Assembly: GCF_001983935.1 (NCBI RefSeq)
Contig: NZ_CP017641.1
Coordinates: forward strand, 6,295,001-6,359,000
DNA from: Fuerstiella marisgermanici
GTDB lineage: Bacteria; Planctomycetota; Planctomycetia; Planctomycetales; Planctomycetaceae
Direction: 5' to 3'
DNA length: 64,000 bases
Position numbers and translations under genes: made by a program. Shown here one piece after another: positions 27,500 through 35,245 of this stretch (the stretch's first letter is position 1; the number at the start of each line of letters is the position of its first letter). The notes beneath the pieces are model-generated. The model was given only the letters and a program-made list of their open reading frames with translations. It was not told where the DNA came from and did not search any database.

Positions 27500-28804
27500 A
27501 TGCCTGCCCAACGATGGTACTACGAACTGCTGTCACAGGAATTCGGGCCTGTCGCACAGGAACAAATCGATGATCTGGTGACCGACGGGACGCTGGCGCC
27601 GACCGACCGAGTCCGCAAAGACGATTCTGAGCTTTGGACAACCGTCGCGCAGATGCACGATGAGCAGGCGAGCGATGGACATGAAGCTGATCCGGGCGAA
27701 TTAAGCGATCTGTCTGAGCTGTCGTTTTCGTTCGAAGACAACACGCCGACGGGCCCAGCACCAGATGAATTAGACATCGACAGTTTTAGTATTGAAGGCG
27801 ATTCAGAATCGACGTTTGCGGAGAGCGAAGCAGCAAAGCGACGACGCCAGAAACTCGAAGCCCCGCAACAGCCCCCGGAGGCCGACACCCAGGAACCCGT
27901 TCCTGAACGTGCAACCGAACCGGCCGACCCGCCGGCCCCGAAACGCAAGGCAGCTCAACCAAAGAAGAAAGCGACTTCAAAGAAAGCCCCATCCGGCCGA
28001 CCACTGAAGAAAAAGAAAAGGCGCAAGAAGAAGCAGGAAGATGAGTTTCTAAGCGAGATATTTTCGGAAGTCTTCACAGAAGATGGTGCCGTGAAGCCCG
28101 ATCATCAGCCCGGCGAGACAGCAGCGGCTGTTGCACCTATCGCGGCTGAGTCCGCACCCGTCACACCGCCCGCAGCAGGGGCGGCAGCGCCAGCAATGCC
28201 ATCGCCAGGTGCACCGTCGCCAGCTGTGCCTGCACCTCAGATTTCGCAACCCGCGGCCACGTCCGCCACAGCGGCTGGTTCATCGGCAGCAGCAACGGCT
28301 CTTGCTGGTGGGCAGCAGGCGTCCGGAGCTGTTGGGGCAGCCGCAGCGATTCCAACTCGCCCACCAGTACCACCACCGAAGAAAAAGAAGCGGGGCGGCG
28401 GTTTCACTCTGCCAACCATCGATGCCAAAGTGGCCGGGATCGTGGCCGGCGTGCTGTTGCTGGCAGCAGTCGTGGGCGGAGGCATGATGGGTTACATCTC
28501 TCTACCCGGTTTGGCCGTCGATGAAAAAGCGGCTGTCATGGATTTGTACGAGGAATACAAATCGATGTCGCAGGGCACCATTTCGCCGGATCAGTGGGGC
28601 AACTTTAGCGCGCGTGCTCGCGACATTGTGACCAAGGTCAACCGTCAGCTTGCGGCCAAGGGCGGTTCGATGACGCCCCAGGAATTCAAACTTCGAGCCG
28701 CCAGTCAGCGACTGGGAATGTTGGCGTCCGCGGACTTCTCCAACGACGAATCTCGGACCAGAGCATGGGCGGCTGTTGAAGAGGCAATGAAAGAAGTCAA
28801 ATAA
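27500..28804 (+). CDS. GYF_2-domain protein with long disordered linker and single membrane helix
   Basis: The 434-aa product starts with a GYF_2-like domain (WYYELLSQEFGPVAQEQIDDL... at about residues 6-55, with the final W in ELWTTV), a small peptide-binding fold common at the N-terminus of planctomycete membrane proteins. An acidic part, a Lys/Pro-rich part (about 145-180) and an Ala/Pro-rich part follow. One membrane helix (about 309-330, VAGIVAGVLLLAAVVGGGMMGY) is followed by a helical domain of about 100 residues. Because no signal peptide precedes the GYF domain, the N-terminal part should be cytoplasmic and the C-terminal helical part periplasmic. Function unknown. Confidence 0.8.
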   Translation: MPAQRWYYELLSQEFGPVAQEQIDDLVTDGTLAPTDRVRKDDSELWTTVAQMHDEQASDGHEADPGELSDLSELSFSFEDNTPTGPAPDELDIDSFSIEGDSESTFAESEAAKRRRQKLEAPQQPPEADTQEPVPERATEPADPPAPKRKAAQPKKKATSKKAPSGRPLKKKKRRKKKQEDEFLSEIFSEVFTEDGAVKPDHQPGETAAAVAPIAAESAPVTPPAAGAAAPAMPSPGAPSPAVPAPQISQPAATSATAAGSSAAATALAGGQQASGAVGAAAAIPTRPPVPPPKKKKRGGGFTLPTIDAKVAGIVAGVLLLAAVVGGGMMGYISLPGLAVDEKAAVMDLYEEYKSMSQGTISPDQWGNFSARARDIVTKVNRQLAAKGGSMTPQEFKLRAASQRLGMLASADFSNDESRTRAWAAVEEAMKEVK

Positions 28805-28862
28805 CACGCGCTAACCACACCACCATTCTGCCACCTCGCGATCTCCACTTCACAGAAAGTTC

Positions 28863-29786
28863 ATGATGCCAAAATCCCAATCGTTTTCGCGTCGACAAAT
28901 GCTGGCTGCTGGAGCAGTCGCCGCTGCTGCAACCAGTCAACCGGTGAAGGCCGCGTTGCCGATCGCTCAGGCCACACGCGATGCCGTACCTGCTGACTTC
29001 CGGATCACCAACAAGCGGATCCGACAATCTGTGATGGGTTGGTGCTTTAACCCGATGCCGGTCCCGGAGCTCATCAAACATTGCGCCGACATCGGCCTGG
29101 AAGCGATTGAAGGCATTGATCCGAAGTTCTACCCGGAAGCCAAGAAACAGGGGCTGAAGATTTCTCTTGTTGGCAGCCATGGATTCGCCACGGGACCTGT
29201 CGACACCGCTAACCACGAAATGTGTGTGGCGAAACTAAAATCTTCAATCGACACGGCTGTGGAGTTCGGAGCACCCAGCGTGATCACCTTCACCGGCATG
29301 ACGGTGAAGGGAATGGCCGACGCCACGGCGGAGAAGAACTGCCTGGACTGTTGGAAACAGGTAATCGATTACGCCACCGAGAAGAAGATTGTTCTGGTTC
29401 TGGAACATCTGAATTCTCGCGACGACAGTCACCCGATGAAGGGGCATCCGGGCTACTTCGGTGACGATGTCGAACGCTGCATCGATTTGGTCAAACGCAT
29501 GGATTCGCCGTACTTCAAACTGTTGTTCGACGTCTACCATGTTCAAATCATGAACGGTGACGTCATTCGTCGCATCCAGAATTATCACTCGTTTATTGGT
29601 CACTACCACACGGCAGGTAACCCGGGCCGTAAAGAGCTCGATGAGACTCAGGAAATCAACTACCCGGCCGTGATGAAGGCGATTCTGGCAACGGGCTACG
29701 ATCTGTTCGTGGCTCAGGAATTTATCCCAACATGGGACGATCCCATCCTCGCGCTACGGCATTCCGCGATGGTTTGTGACGTCTGA
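28863..29786 (+). CDS. Tat-exported xylose-isomerase-like TIM barrel protein (hydroxypyruvate isomerase-like)
   Basis: The 307-aa product begins with a twin-arginine signal (SRRQMLAAG, residues 9-17, then an Ala-rich stretch). The rest is a xylose isomerase-like TIM barrel (AP_endonuc_2) with candidate metal ligands: Glu in VLEHLNSR, Asp in LLFDVYHVQ, His in FIGHYHTAGNPGR and Glu in VAQEFIP. This set resembles hydroxypyruvate isomerase. True Hyi is cytoplasmic, so export suggests a periplasmic sugar isomerase or epimerase, typical of planctomycetes. The first ATG (MMP) has no strong ribosome site; the second, three bases on, is equivalent. It is a likely client of the Tat system. Confidence 0.87.
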   Translation: MMPKSQSFSRRQMLAAGAVAAAATSQPVKAALPIAQATRDAVPADFRITNKRIRQSVMGWCFNPMPVPELIKHCADIGLEAIEGIDPKFYPEAKKQGLKISLVGSHGFATGPVDTANHEMCVAKLKSSIDTAVEFGAPSVITFTGMTVKGMADATAEKNCLDCWKQVIDYATEKKIVLVLEHLNSRDDSHPMKGHPGYFGDDVERCIDLVKRMDSPYFKLLFDVYHVQIMNGDVIRRIQNYHSFIGHYHTAGNPGRKELDETQEINYPAVMKAILATGYDLFVAQEFIPTWDDPILALRHSAMVCDV

Positions 29787-30189
29787 TCGCTGCCCTTCGC
29801 GGGTAACCGTGCGGCTGCCGGTGGGAAACAGCACGGCCTGCTACCGCAAACCCTCTGTCCCTGCACCCGCAGCCTGCGTTTTACCGGTTCAAAACGGTAG
29901 ACCGGCATTGTGATCGTAGAACTTGAATAATTCCTTCCAGAATCAGCACACGCATAACCGGAACAACTGGAATAACCGGACCAGCAAGTGCTGTCCGCAC
30001 AAAAGTCCTCCGGAATAGACGGTGGTAGCGGTCATACGGTTCCGATATCGAAACTGTATCATTGAAAGTCGTCGCTGCAGGTCAGTTTGACCGATTGGGC
30101 CACGAGGAAGGATCCTCACAATTGCGGCGGCTTTTCATCAGGAACATCACCGATTCAAGTGTCGGATTCAATTCTCCAGGGAGGGGATC
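29787..30189. other. Intergenic region upstream of the Wza-like gene
   Basis: The gap of 403 bases carries no supported gene. A short imperfect repeat of ATAACCGGA occurs near 29955-29983. AGGGAGGGG just before 30190 is the ribosome site for the next gene. Confidence 0.45.
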
Positions 30190-31452
30190 ATGTTGGCTGT
30201 GCGTATCACAAAAACCAGCCTTCGCAGCTTCAGAGCAGTAGTGGCTTCAGCGATCGCTCCACTTCTGATTTCCGGCTGCGTTTCGACGTCAAGCATACCC
30301 GTCACGACGACTGCCGGCCCCGGTGGGTTTTGTGCCGATCCCGGTTGTACAACCGGCGTCTGTGCAACAGACATGACGGCAACGCCTGGCTGCAACAGTC
30401 CCACCGGCGTGGTGTGCTCGCCAGACGGTTGCGGTGACGCCGCATGCGGCGATGTCATGCAATGCAGCATGACCAACTGCGAAGTTCCTCGCGAACTTCG
30501 CAAGACGGCTCTGCCCGAATATCGAGTTGAAGCACCGGACGTGCTGCTGATTGAAGCAGCCAACAACCTGCGACCGGCCACCGCACCGGTCCTGGCAGGC
30601 GAGCCGTTGCTGATTCAGGTCGATCGCACGATCCCGGTCGACACCGCTGCCGACAAAGTGGCTCAGGCGTTCAAAACCATCAACGGGCCGTATGTCATTG
30701 GCACCGATGGTTATCTAAACCTCGGACCGGAATACGGCAAGGTTCTGTGTGCCGGAGAAACGCTGGCAGAAATCCAGCGACGCGTCGACACTCACCTGCG
30801 ACGGATTCTGACGAACCCTCAGGTGCTGGTCACGCTGCCGGACCCAACGGCCAAGCAAATGGTCGCGGGACCTCACCTTGTACGACCGGACGGAACCGTT
30901 GGACTCGGTATCTATGGTGGCGTTTTCGTCGCCGGCATGACGCTGTCAGAAGTCAAGTGTGCTGTTGAACAACACCTCAGTGCTTACATGCACGCTCCTG
31001 AAGTGAGCGTCGACGTACTGGGCTACAACAGCAAATACTACTACGTGATCGCCGATGGCGGCGGTGCGGGTGAAAGAGTGACACGGCTGCCTTCAACCGG
31101 CAACGAAACCGTCTTGGATGCGGTTTCTCAGGTGAACGGTCTTCCGTCCATCGCCAACAAAGGACAGATCTGGATCGCTCGCCCCCAACCTGGCTGCAAC
31201 TGCCCCGATCAGTTGCTGCATGTTGACTGGGACTCAATCGCTCGCGGAGCTCAAACGTGTACCAACTACCAGCTTCTGCCTGGTGACCGACTGTACGTTA
31301 AGGCTGACCGCTTTATCACCTTCAGCACAAACCTGTCGAAGATTACCGCCCCGTTTGAACGCCTTCTGGGTCTGACGATTCTCGGCAACGGTACGGTGCG
31401 AACTCTGCAACAGGGATCCAGCAGCTTTGGTGGCGGAGGCGGCGGCTTCTAA
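30190..31452 (+). CDS. Wza-like polysaccharide export lipoprotein with Cys-rich N-terminal insert
   Basis: The 420-aa product has a lipoprotein signal (LISGC, lipidated Cys30). Right after it sits an insert of about 55 residues with nine Cys (roughly 46-100), which is not part of standard Wza. Then come the polysaccharide biosynthesis/export (Poly_export) domain (about 160-270) and two SLBB-like segments (about 270-385). Proteins of this type form the outer-membrane channel for exopolysaccharide. No tyrosine kinase/Wzc, flippase or polymerase is nearby. It ends in a Gly-rich tail (FGGGGGGF). A strong ribosome site supports the start. It is followed on the same strand by two exported low-complexity proteins that may be co-transcribed. 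Confidence 0.87.
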   Translation: MLAVRITKTSLRSFRAVVASAIAPLLISGCVSTSSIPVTTTAGPGGFCADPGCTTGVCATDMTATPGCNSPTGVVCSPDGCGDAACGDVMQCSMTNCEVPRELRKTALPEYRVEAPDVLLIEAANNLRPATAPVLAGEPLLIQVDRTIPVDTAADKVAQAFKTINGPYVIGTDGYLNLGPEYGKVLCAGETLAEIQRRVDTHLRRILTNPQVLVTLPDPTAKQMVAGPHLVRPDGTVGLGIYGGVFVAGMTLSEVKCAVEQHLSAYMHAPEVSVDVLGYNSKYYYVIADGGGAGERVTRLPSTGNETVLDAVSQVNGLPSIANKGQIWIARPQPGCNCPDQLLHVDWDSIARGAQTCTNYQLLPGDRLYVKADRFITFSTNLSKITAPFERLLGLTILGNGTVRTLQQGSSSFGGGGGGF

Positions 31453-31518
31453 GCAGCCGATGCCGATCTAACGTAGCAAACGATCAAGCGGACCAGAGAT
31501 ACATTTCAAGGAAGAAAC

Positions 31519-32118
31519 ATGTCTAAGCTGACATCGACAATCGTGACAATGGCACTTGCCGTCACCGTGTTCAGCCTGTCCGGTTCATCGGCCATGGCTC
31601 AATTCGGCAACCGAATTCAACAACCATTCGACCGCCCGGCTTTTAGTCCGTACATGAACATGTTTCGGAACAGCCCGGCGTCTGGTGGTGCCGCCATCAT
31701 GAACTACTACGGTCTGGTCAGACCGCAGCAGGAAATGATCCAGCAGCAGAATGATCTGCAGCAGGGGCTTTACGGATTCCAACGACAGCAATCCATGCAA
31801 AATGGACAACGACCTGGCCAACGTGGCGGGTTCCCAAGATCGTACCGCATGGGCGTGACGGGCCACTCAGTCGGCTTCATGACGGCTGGTTCACGCACAC
31901 AAAGCGGTGCCGGAGCCGGGGCTGGACTTGCCGGCTTTGGCCAGCCTTCTGGTGGCGGTGCCGGAGCATTTGGCGGCAGCAATTCCAGCGGCAGCCAATT
32001 CAATAACGACGGCATGTACGAAGAAAATTCCTTCAGCGGCGGCGGTGGCGGCAGCTTCAGCGGCCACAGCCCGGCGTTCGGCTACGGTGCCGGATACAAC
32101 ACGGGCGGCGGTTTTTAA
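31519..32118 (+). CDS. Exported Gly/Gln/Ser-rich protein
   Basis: No family recognised. The 199-aa product has a signal peptide (about 1-27, ending SAMA), a Gln/Arg/Phe-rich middle (QQEMIQQQNDLQQGLYGFQ) that may form a short coil, and a Gly/Ser-rich C-terminal half with GAGAGAG and GGGGGSF runs, again ending in GGGF like the upstream Wza-like protein. It starts 66 bases after that gene, preceded by AAGGAAGAA. Gly-rich sequence and shared ending suggest an extracellular matrix or assembly partner, an inference. Confidence 0.75.
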   Translation: MSKLTSTIVTMALAVTVFSLSGSSAMAQFGNRIQQPFDRPAFSPYMNMFRNSPASGGAAIMNYYGLVRPQQEMIQQQNDLQQGLYGFQRQQSMQNGQRPGQRGGFPRSYRMGVTGHSVGFMTAGSRTQSGAGAGAGLAGFGQPSGGGAGAFGGSNSSGSQFNNDGMYEENSFSGGGGGSFSGHSPAFGYGAGYNTGGGF

Positions 32119-32252
32119 AGACGCCACCTGCCAACTGACGGTGACCGCTGTCAGGCCAGCGAATGACCAGAAACACTTCCGGGCCACGTTTGGGCTTTCG
32201 ATTTGAAGGCCTTCAGAAATCACTTAACAACCCCACTCAAGGGATGCTGATC

Positions 32253-33305
32253 ATGGTGACATTACGAGAAACGATTCGAACAATTCGCAAGCTGGCATTC
32301 ACAGGTACCATCTCGCTGCTCACCGCCAACGCCGCGGTAGCAGGGCTTTGCTGCGGAGATCTTCCGCGAGCCTACTATTCGCCGGCGTGTGAACCCGCGT
32401 GGGGCTATCACCAGACCTGCTGGCGTCGTTTCCCGTGCCTGGAACCATGCACAGGCTGGGGTGACTACTGCCCAACCTGTGAACGGGACGATGGCGTTCA
32501 GTATGCAGGCGCCTGGGAAGAACAACCACCCGTGCAGGGACAGATCGTTCCCGCAGCACCACTGCAGGGACAGTACCTGCAGGGCGTTCCGATGCAGGGA
32601 AATGTTATCCACCAGAACGGTGGTCAGCAGATGGCCCCCATGTCCTCCTTGCAGATTCCATCAGCCGGGGGCATGCAGCCCGCACCGTACAGCCCGCCAG
32701 CCGGAGCTGTTCCTTACTACGGTGGTGCGCCGACGCATGGTGGCCCAACGGCACCGCCGCAGGGCGGGGCAGGGGCTCCGATTCCGATGAACGGAAACAC
32801 GCCGGCACCAGGTCCAGAAAACGGCCAAAGGCAGATGACGCCTTCGCCGACGAACCCATATCCATCCAACACAACACCGATGCCAATGGATGAAGACGTG
32901 CTGCCGATGCCATCTGCAGAAGACCAGACGCGCATCTATCAAATGCCGAACGGCTACACTCAGCAAACGTCGTACAAGGGCTACCGAGGCCCCACGAACT
33001 ACGGCGGTCATCCGATTCGGCAGCCACAACAGGTTTCTCAACCAGCTGTCCAGCAGCAGCCGCAATTGTACGGAGGCCCTCAAGCCGGGATCACCGGGCA
33101 GCAGGTACCGGCGAATGGTGGATGGGTGCAGCCGCAGAGCAATTTCATCCCCGGAAACCATATGCCAGTGAATCAAGGGCAGGGTGCAGCCCAAGGCCCG
33201 TTCCGCAGCGTGTCTTACGGCACGCCTGTCCAACAACCAGAGCAACCTGCTGCGGCACCAGTCGAAGTGAAGCGATCGTTGTGGTCTCGACTAACCGGAA
33301 AATAA
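32253..33305 (+). CDS. Exported Cys-rich then Pro/Gln-rich protein
   Basis: The 350-aa product has a signal sequence (about residues 1-30, basic then hydrophobic, ending AAVAG), then eight Cys within about 50 residues (GLCCGDL to YCPTCE) mixed with Trp/Tyr/Pro. The remaining 260 residues are Pro/Gln/Gly-rich, with short repeats of the form P-x-Q-G-Q in the first part (PPVQGQ, PLQGQYLQGV, MQGN). No known domain. The ATG at 32253 has AAGGG nine bases upstream; the ATG at 32244 directly abuts that site and is less likely. It ends in basic residues (KRSLWSRLTGK). Probably part of a matrix or wall protein group with the two genes upstream. Confidence 0.75.
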   Translation: MVTLRETIRTIRKLAFTGTISLLTANAAVAGLCCGDLPRAYYSPACEPAWGYHQTCWRRFPCLEPCTGWGDYCPTCERDDGVQYAGAWEEQPPVQGQIVPAAPLQGQYLQGVPMQGNVIHQNGGQQMAPMSSLQIPSAGGMQPAPYSPPAGAVPYYGGAPTHGGPTAPPQGGAGAPIPMNGNTPAPGPENGQRQMTPSPTNPYPSNTTPMPMDEDVLPMPSAEDQTRIYQMPNGYTQQTSYKGYRGPTNYGGHPIRQPQQVSQPAVQQQPQLYGGPQAGITGQQVPANGGWVQPQSNFIPGNHMPVNQGQGAAQGPFRSVSYGTPVQQPEQPAAAPVEVKRSLWSRLTGK

Positions 33306-33360
33306 CGACACTCGTCTGAGAACATCGCGGCTGACGCGATCGCCGCTCTGATTTCAACAA

Positions 33361-33394
33361 AGAAGCCCGGCCTTTTTAAAGGCCGGGCTTCTTG
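33361..33394. terminator. Bidirectional palindromic terminator (GAAGCCCGGC type)
   Basis: A perfect 16-bp stem AAGAAGCCCGGCCTTT/AAAGGCCGGGCTTCTT with a 2-base loop lies between two convergent genes. There is little T beyond the stem itself. Its stem matches those at 14525 and 42084. Confidence 0.82.
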
Positions 33395-33422
33395 AATGCG
33401 CAGTGCAATCAAAGTTGGCGGG

Positions 33423-34634
33423 TTAGTAGTTCAGAAAATAACCCATCAGCCGGTGGCCTTCATCGAAGACCAGATCAGAATTACTCGCCGCGACCTCATC
33501 GTAGGTCGAAGGTGAGTTGACCTCGATACCCGTCCCGCACATTGCAAATGGGCAGTAGCCGTGACTGTGGGTACGAGTTCTTAAAAACGTCGGGTGATCG
33601 GGGCACACCAGCAAACGGTAGTCTCCCTGCGACTTCAACCAGTCGTGGACGGGACCGACGATGTGCCGGTCGATATTTTCCACAGCGGCAAGCTTGGCGG
33701 CAGTGTCTCCTTCGTGCGACGCTTCGTCGGTCGCTTCGACGTGAACGACCAGAAAATCCACGTCGTCGCGCTTGAGAGTTTCGATGGCCGCTCGCCCCTT
33801 GGCGGCGTAGTCGGTGTCGAGATACCCAGTCGCACCATCTACTTCCACGACGTCCCAGCCAATCAACCGGCCCATGCCACGCAGCAAGTCGACAGCTGTG
33901 ATCACCGCACCTCGCTTGCCATAGCGATCAACAAACGGTTCCAGCGCGGGACGTCGCCCCAGTCCCCACAGCCACGTTTGGGTGGCCGGAAGCTGGTCCG
34001 CCGCACGGCGGGCGACGTTGGGTGCAGCGTCAGCAAACAGTTCGCGGCTGCGATTCATGAGTGCGAGCAACTGATCTGCGCCGGGCCCCTGAGGCAGGTA
34101 ATCTGCGATCGGCTGGTCTGTAATATCGTGGGGCGGCGTGCTTGAGGTCTCTGCAGTGAAGGGAGCCGCCGTTCCGCGAGCTCGATACAGCAGCAAATTT
34201 CGGTAGCTCACGCCGGCATGATACTTCCAATGACTGTCGCCGCACTGATCCTTCTGCAACAGCGAAATCAGTTCCCGCCCGGCATCGTTGGGAAACTGTT
34301 CTGCCGTGAAGCTGACCATCACGTCGTCCAGCACCGTGACCAGATTGCAGCGGACCGCCCAGTCTCCGTCGGCCAGCTCGATCCCCTGCGCGGCTGCTTC
34401 GATTGGAGCTCGCCCGGTATGAAACTTCAGCGTGTCGTAGCCAAACAGACTCATTGTACCCACGTCGCTACCGGACGGCATGCTGGCCGGAACGTTGTCC
34501 GTTCGCCCCACCTGACCACACTCGGCCACAGCATCCATGTGCGGGACGTTGGCGGCCTGCAGCGGCGTGCGATTGTTGAGTTGCGGTTGTGGTTCGTCCG
34601 CAACACCGTCGGGAATGACAAGCACAGTCTTCAT
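33423..34634 (-). CDS. apgM: 2,3-bisphosphoglycerate-independent phosphoglycerate mutase, archaeal type
   Basis: The 403-aa product matches the ApgM family of the alkaline phosphatase superfamily, which interconverts 3- and 2-phosphoglycerate in glycolysis. It has the N-terminal metal motif VLVIPDGVAD (residues 4-13), the phospho-acceptor Ser in PSGSDVGTMSLFGYD (Ser at about 55), the metal-binding HVEATDEASHEGD block (about 297-309) and DHPTFLRTRTHSHG near the C-terminus. ApgM occurs in archaea and many bacteria including planctomycetes. Enolase, the next enzyme, lies about 8 kb away and is not linked. Monocistronic. Confidence 0.93.
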   Translation of the reverse strand: MKTVLVIPDGVADEPQPQLNNRTPLQAANVPHMDAVAECGQVGRTDNVPASMPSGSDVGTMSLFGYDTLKFHTGRAPIEAAAQGIELADGDWAVRCNLVTVLDDVMVSFTAEQFPNDAGRELISLLQKDQCGDSHWKYHAGVSYRNLLLYRARGTAAPFTAETSSTPPHDITDQPIADYLPQGPGADQLLALMNRSRELFADAAPNVARRAADQLPATQTWLWGLGRRPALEPFVDRYGKRGAVITAVDLLRGMGRLIGWDVVEVDGATGYLDTDYAAKGRAAIETLKRDDVDFLVVHVEATDEASHEGDTAAKLAAVENIDRHIVGPVHDWLKSQGDYRLLVCPDHPTFLRTRTHSHGYCPFAMCGTGIEVNSPSTYDEVAASNSDLVFDEGHRLMGYFLNY

Positions 34635-34992
34635 GATCTCAATTCAAAGGAAAAAGGCGAGTTTGGCGGAAAGTAGGGAGTCTGATTGAAGAAACCCGTA
34701 AACACATGGATCGATCGGGTTTACACAAAATCTGAAACCCGATATATCTTCGCTCGACGACGGGTAACCCACCCGCATGAGACGGCAAAAAGCCTGAAAA
34801 ACCTAAGAGCACCTACCCTGACCTTCGTGGGCCACACGGTTTTTCGGAAGTCGGTTCTTAGCCAGACGTCACCGTTGACCGTCACAAGAAGCCCTGACCT
34901 GCACTCGCAGTCAGCGAGCTACAGGAATTTAAGCCATCGCCAATCGCCACGGATACGAACCGTGCATTGGATGTTACCAGGAGGAATCATCT
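34635..34992. other. Divergent intergenic region, apgM / acpP
   Basis: These 358 bases must contain the apgM and acpP promoters. No gene is supported. AGGAGGAATC before 34993 is the acpP ribosome site. Confidence 0.45.
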
Positions 34993-35223
34993 GTGTCCGT
35001 TGAAGAAAAAGTCATCGATATTGTCAGCGATCAGCTCGACACACCACGCGAAGATATTGCCCAATCCAGTTCTTTCGTGGACGACCTGAAAGCCGATTCA
35101 CTGGATATTGTCGAATTGGTCATGGCTCTGGAAGATGAATTTGACATCAAAATTCCAGACGAAGACTACGATAAGATCAAGACCGTCGGAGACGTGATCT
35201 CGTATATCGACAATAAGTCTTAG
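34993..35223 (+). CDS. acpP: Acyl carrier protein
   Basis: The 76-aa acidic product carries the growing acyl chain in fatty acid synthesis. Ser36 in ADSLD is the 4'-phosphopantetheine site, and the following helix ([20 protein letters not shown]) is canonical. The start codon is GTG at 34993, supported by AGGAGG eight to nine bases upstream and by the usual N-terminus ([10 protein letters not shown]). A divergent ketosynthase gene follows 22 bases downstream, suggesting one transcript. The high similarity to housekeeping AcpP suggests this is the primary ACP, though a dedicated ACP cannot be excluded. Confidence 0.95.
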   Translation: MSVEEKVIDIVSDQLDTPREDIAQSSSFVDDLKADSLDIVELVMALEDEFDIKIPDEDYDKIKTVGDVISYIDNKS

Positions 35224-35245
35224 CATCGCGACAGACCACTGTCTG

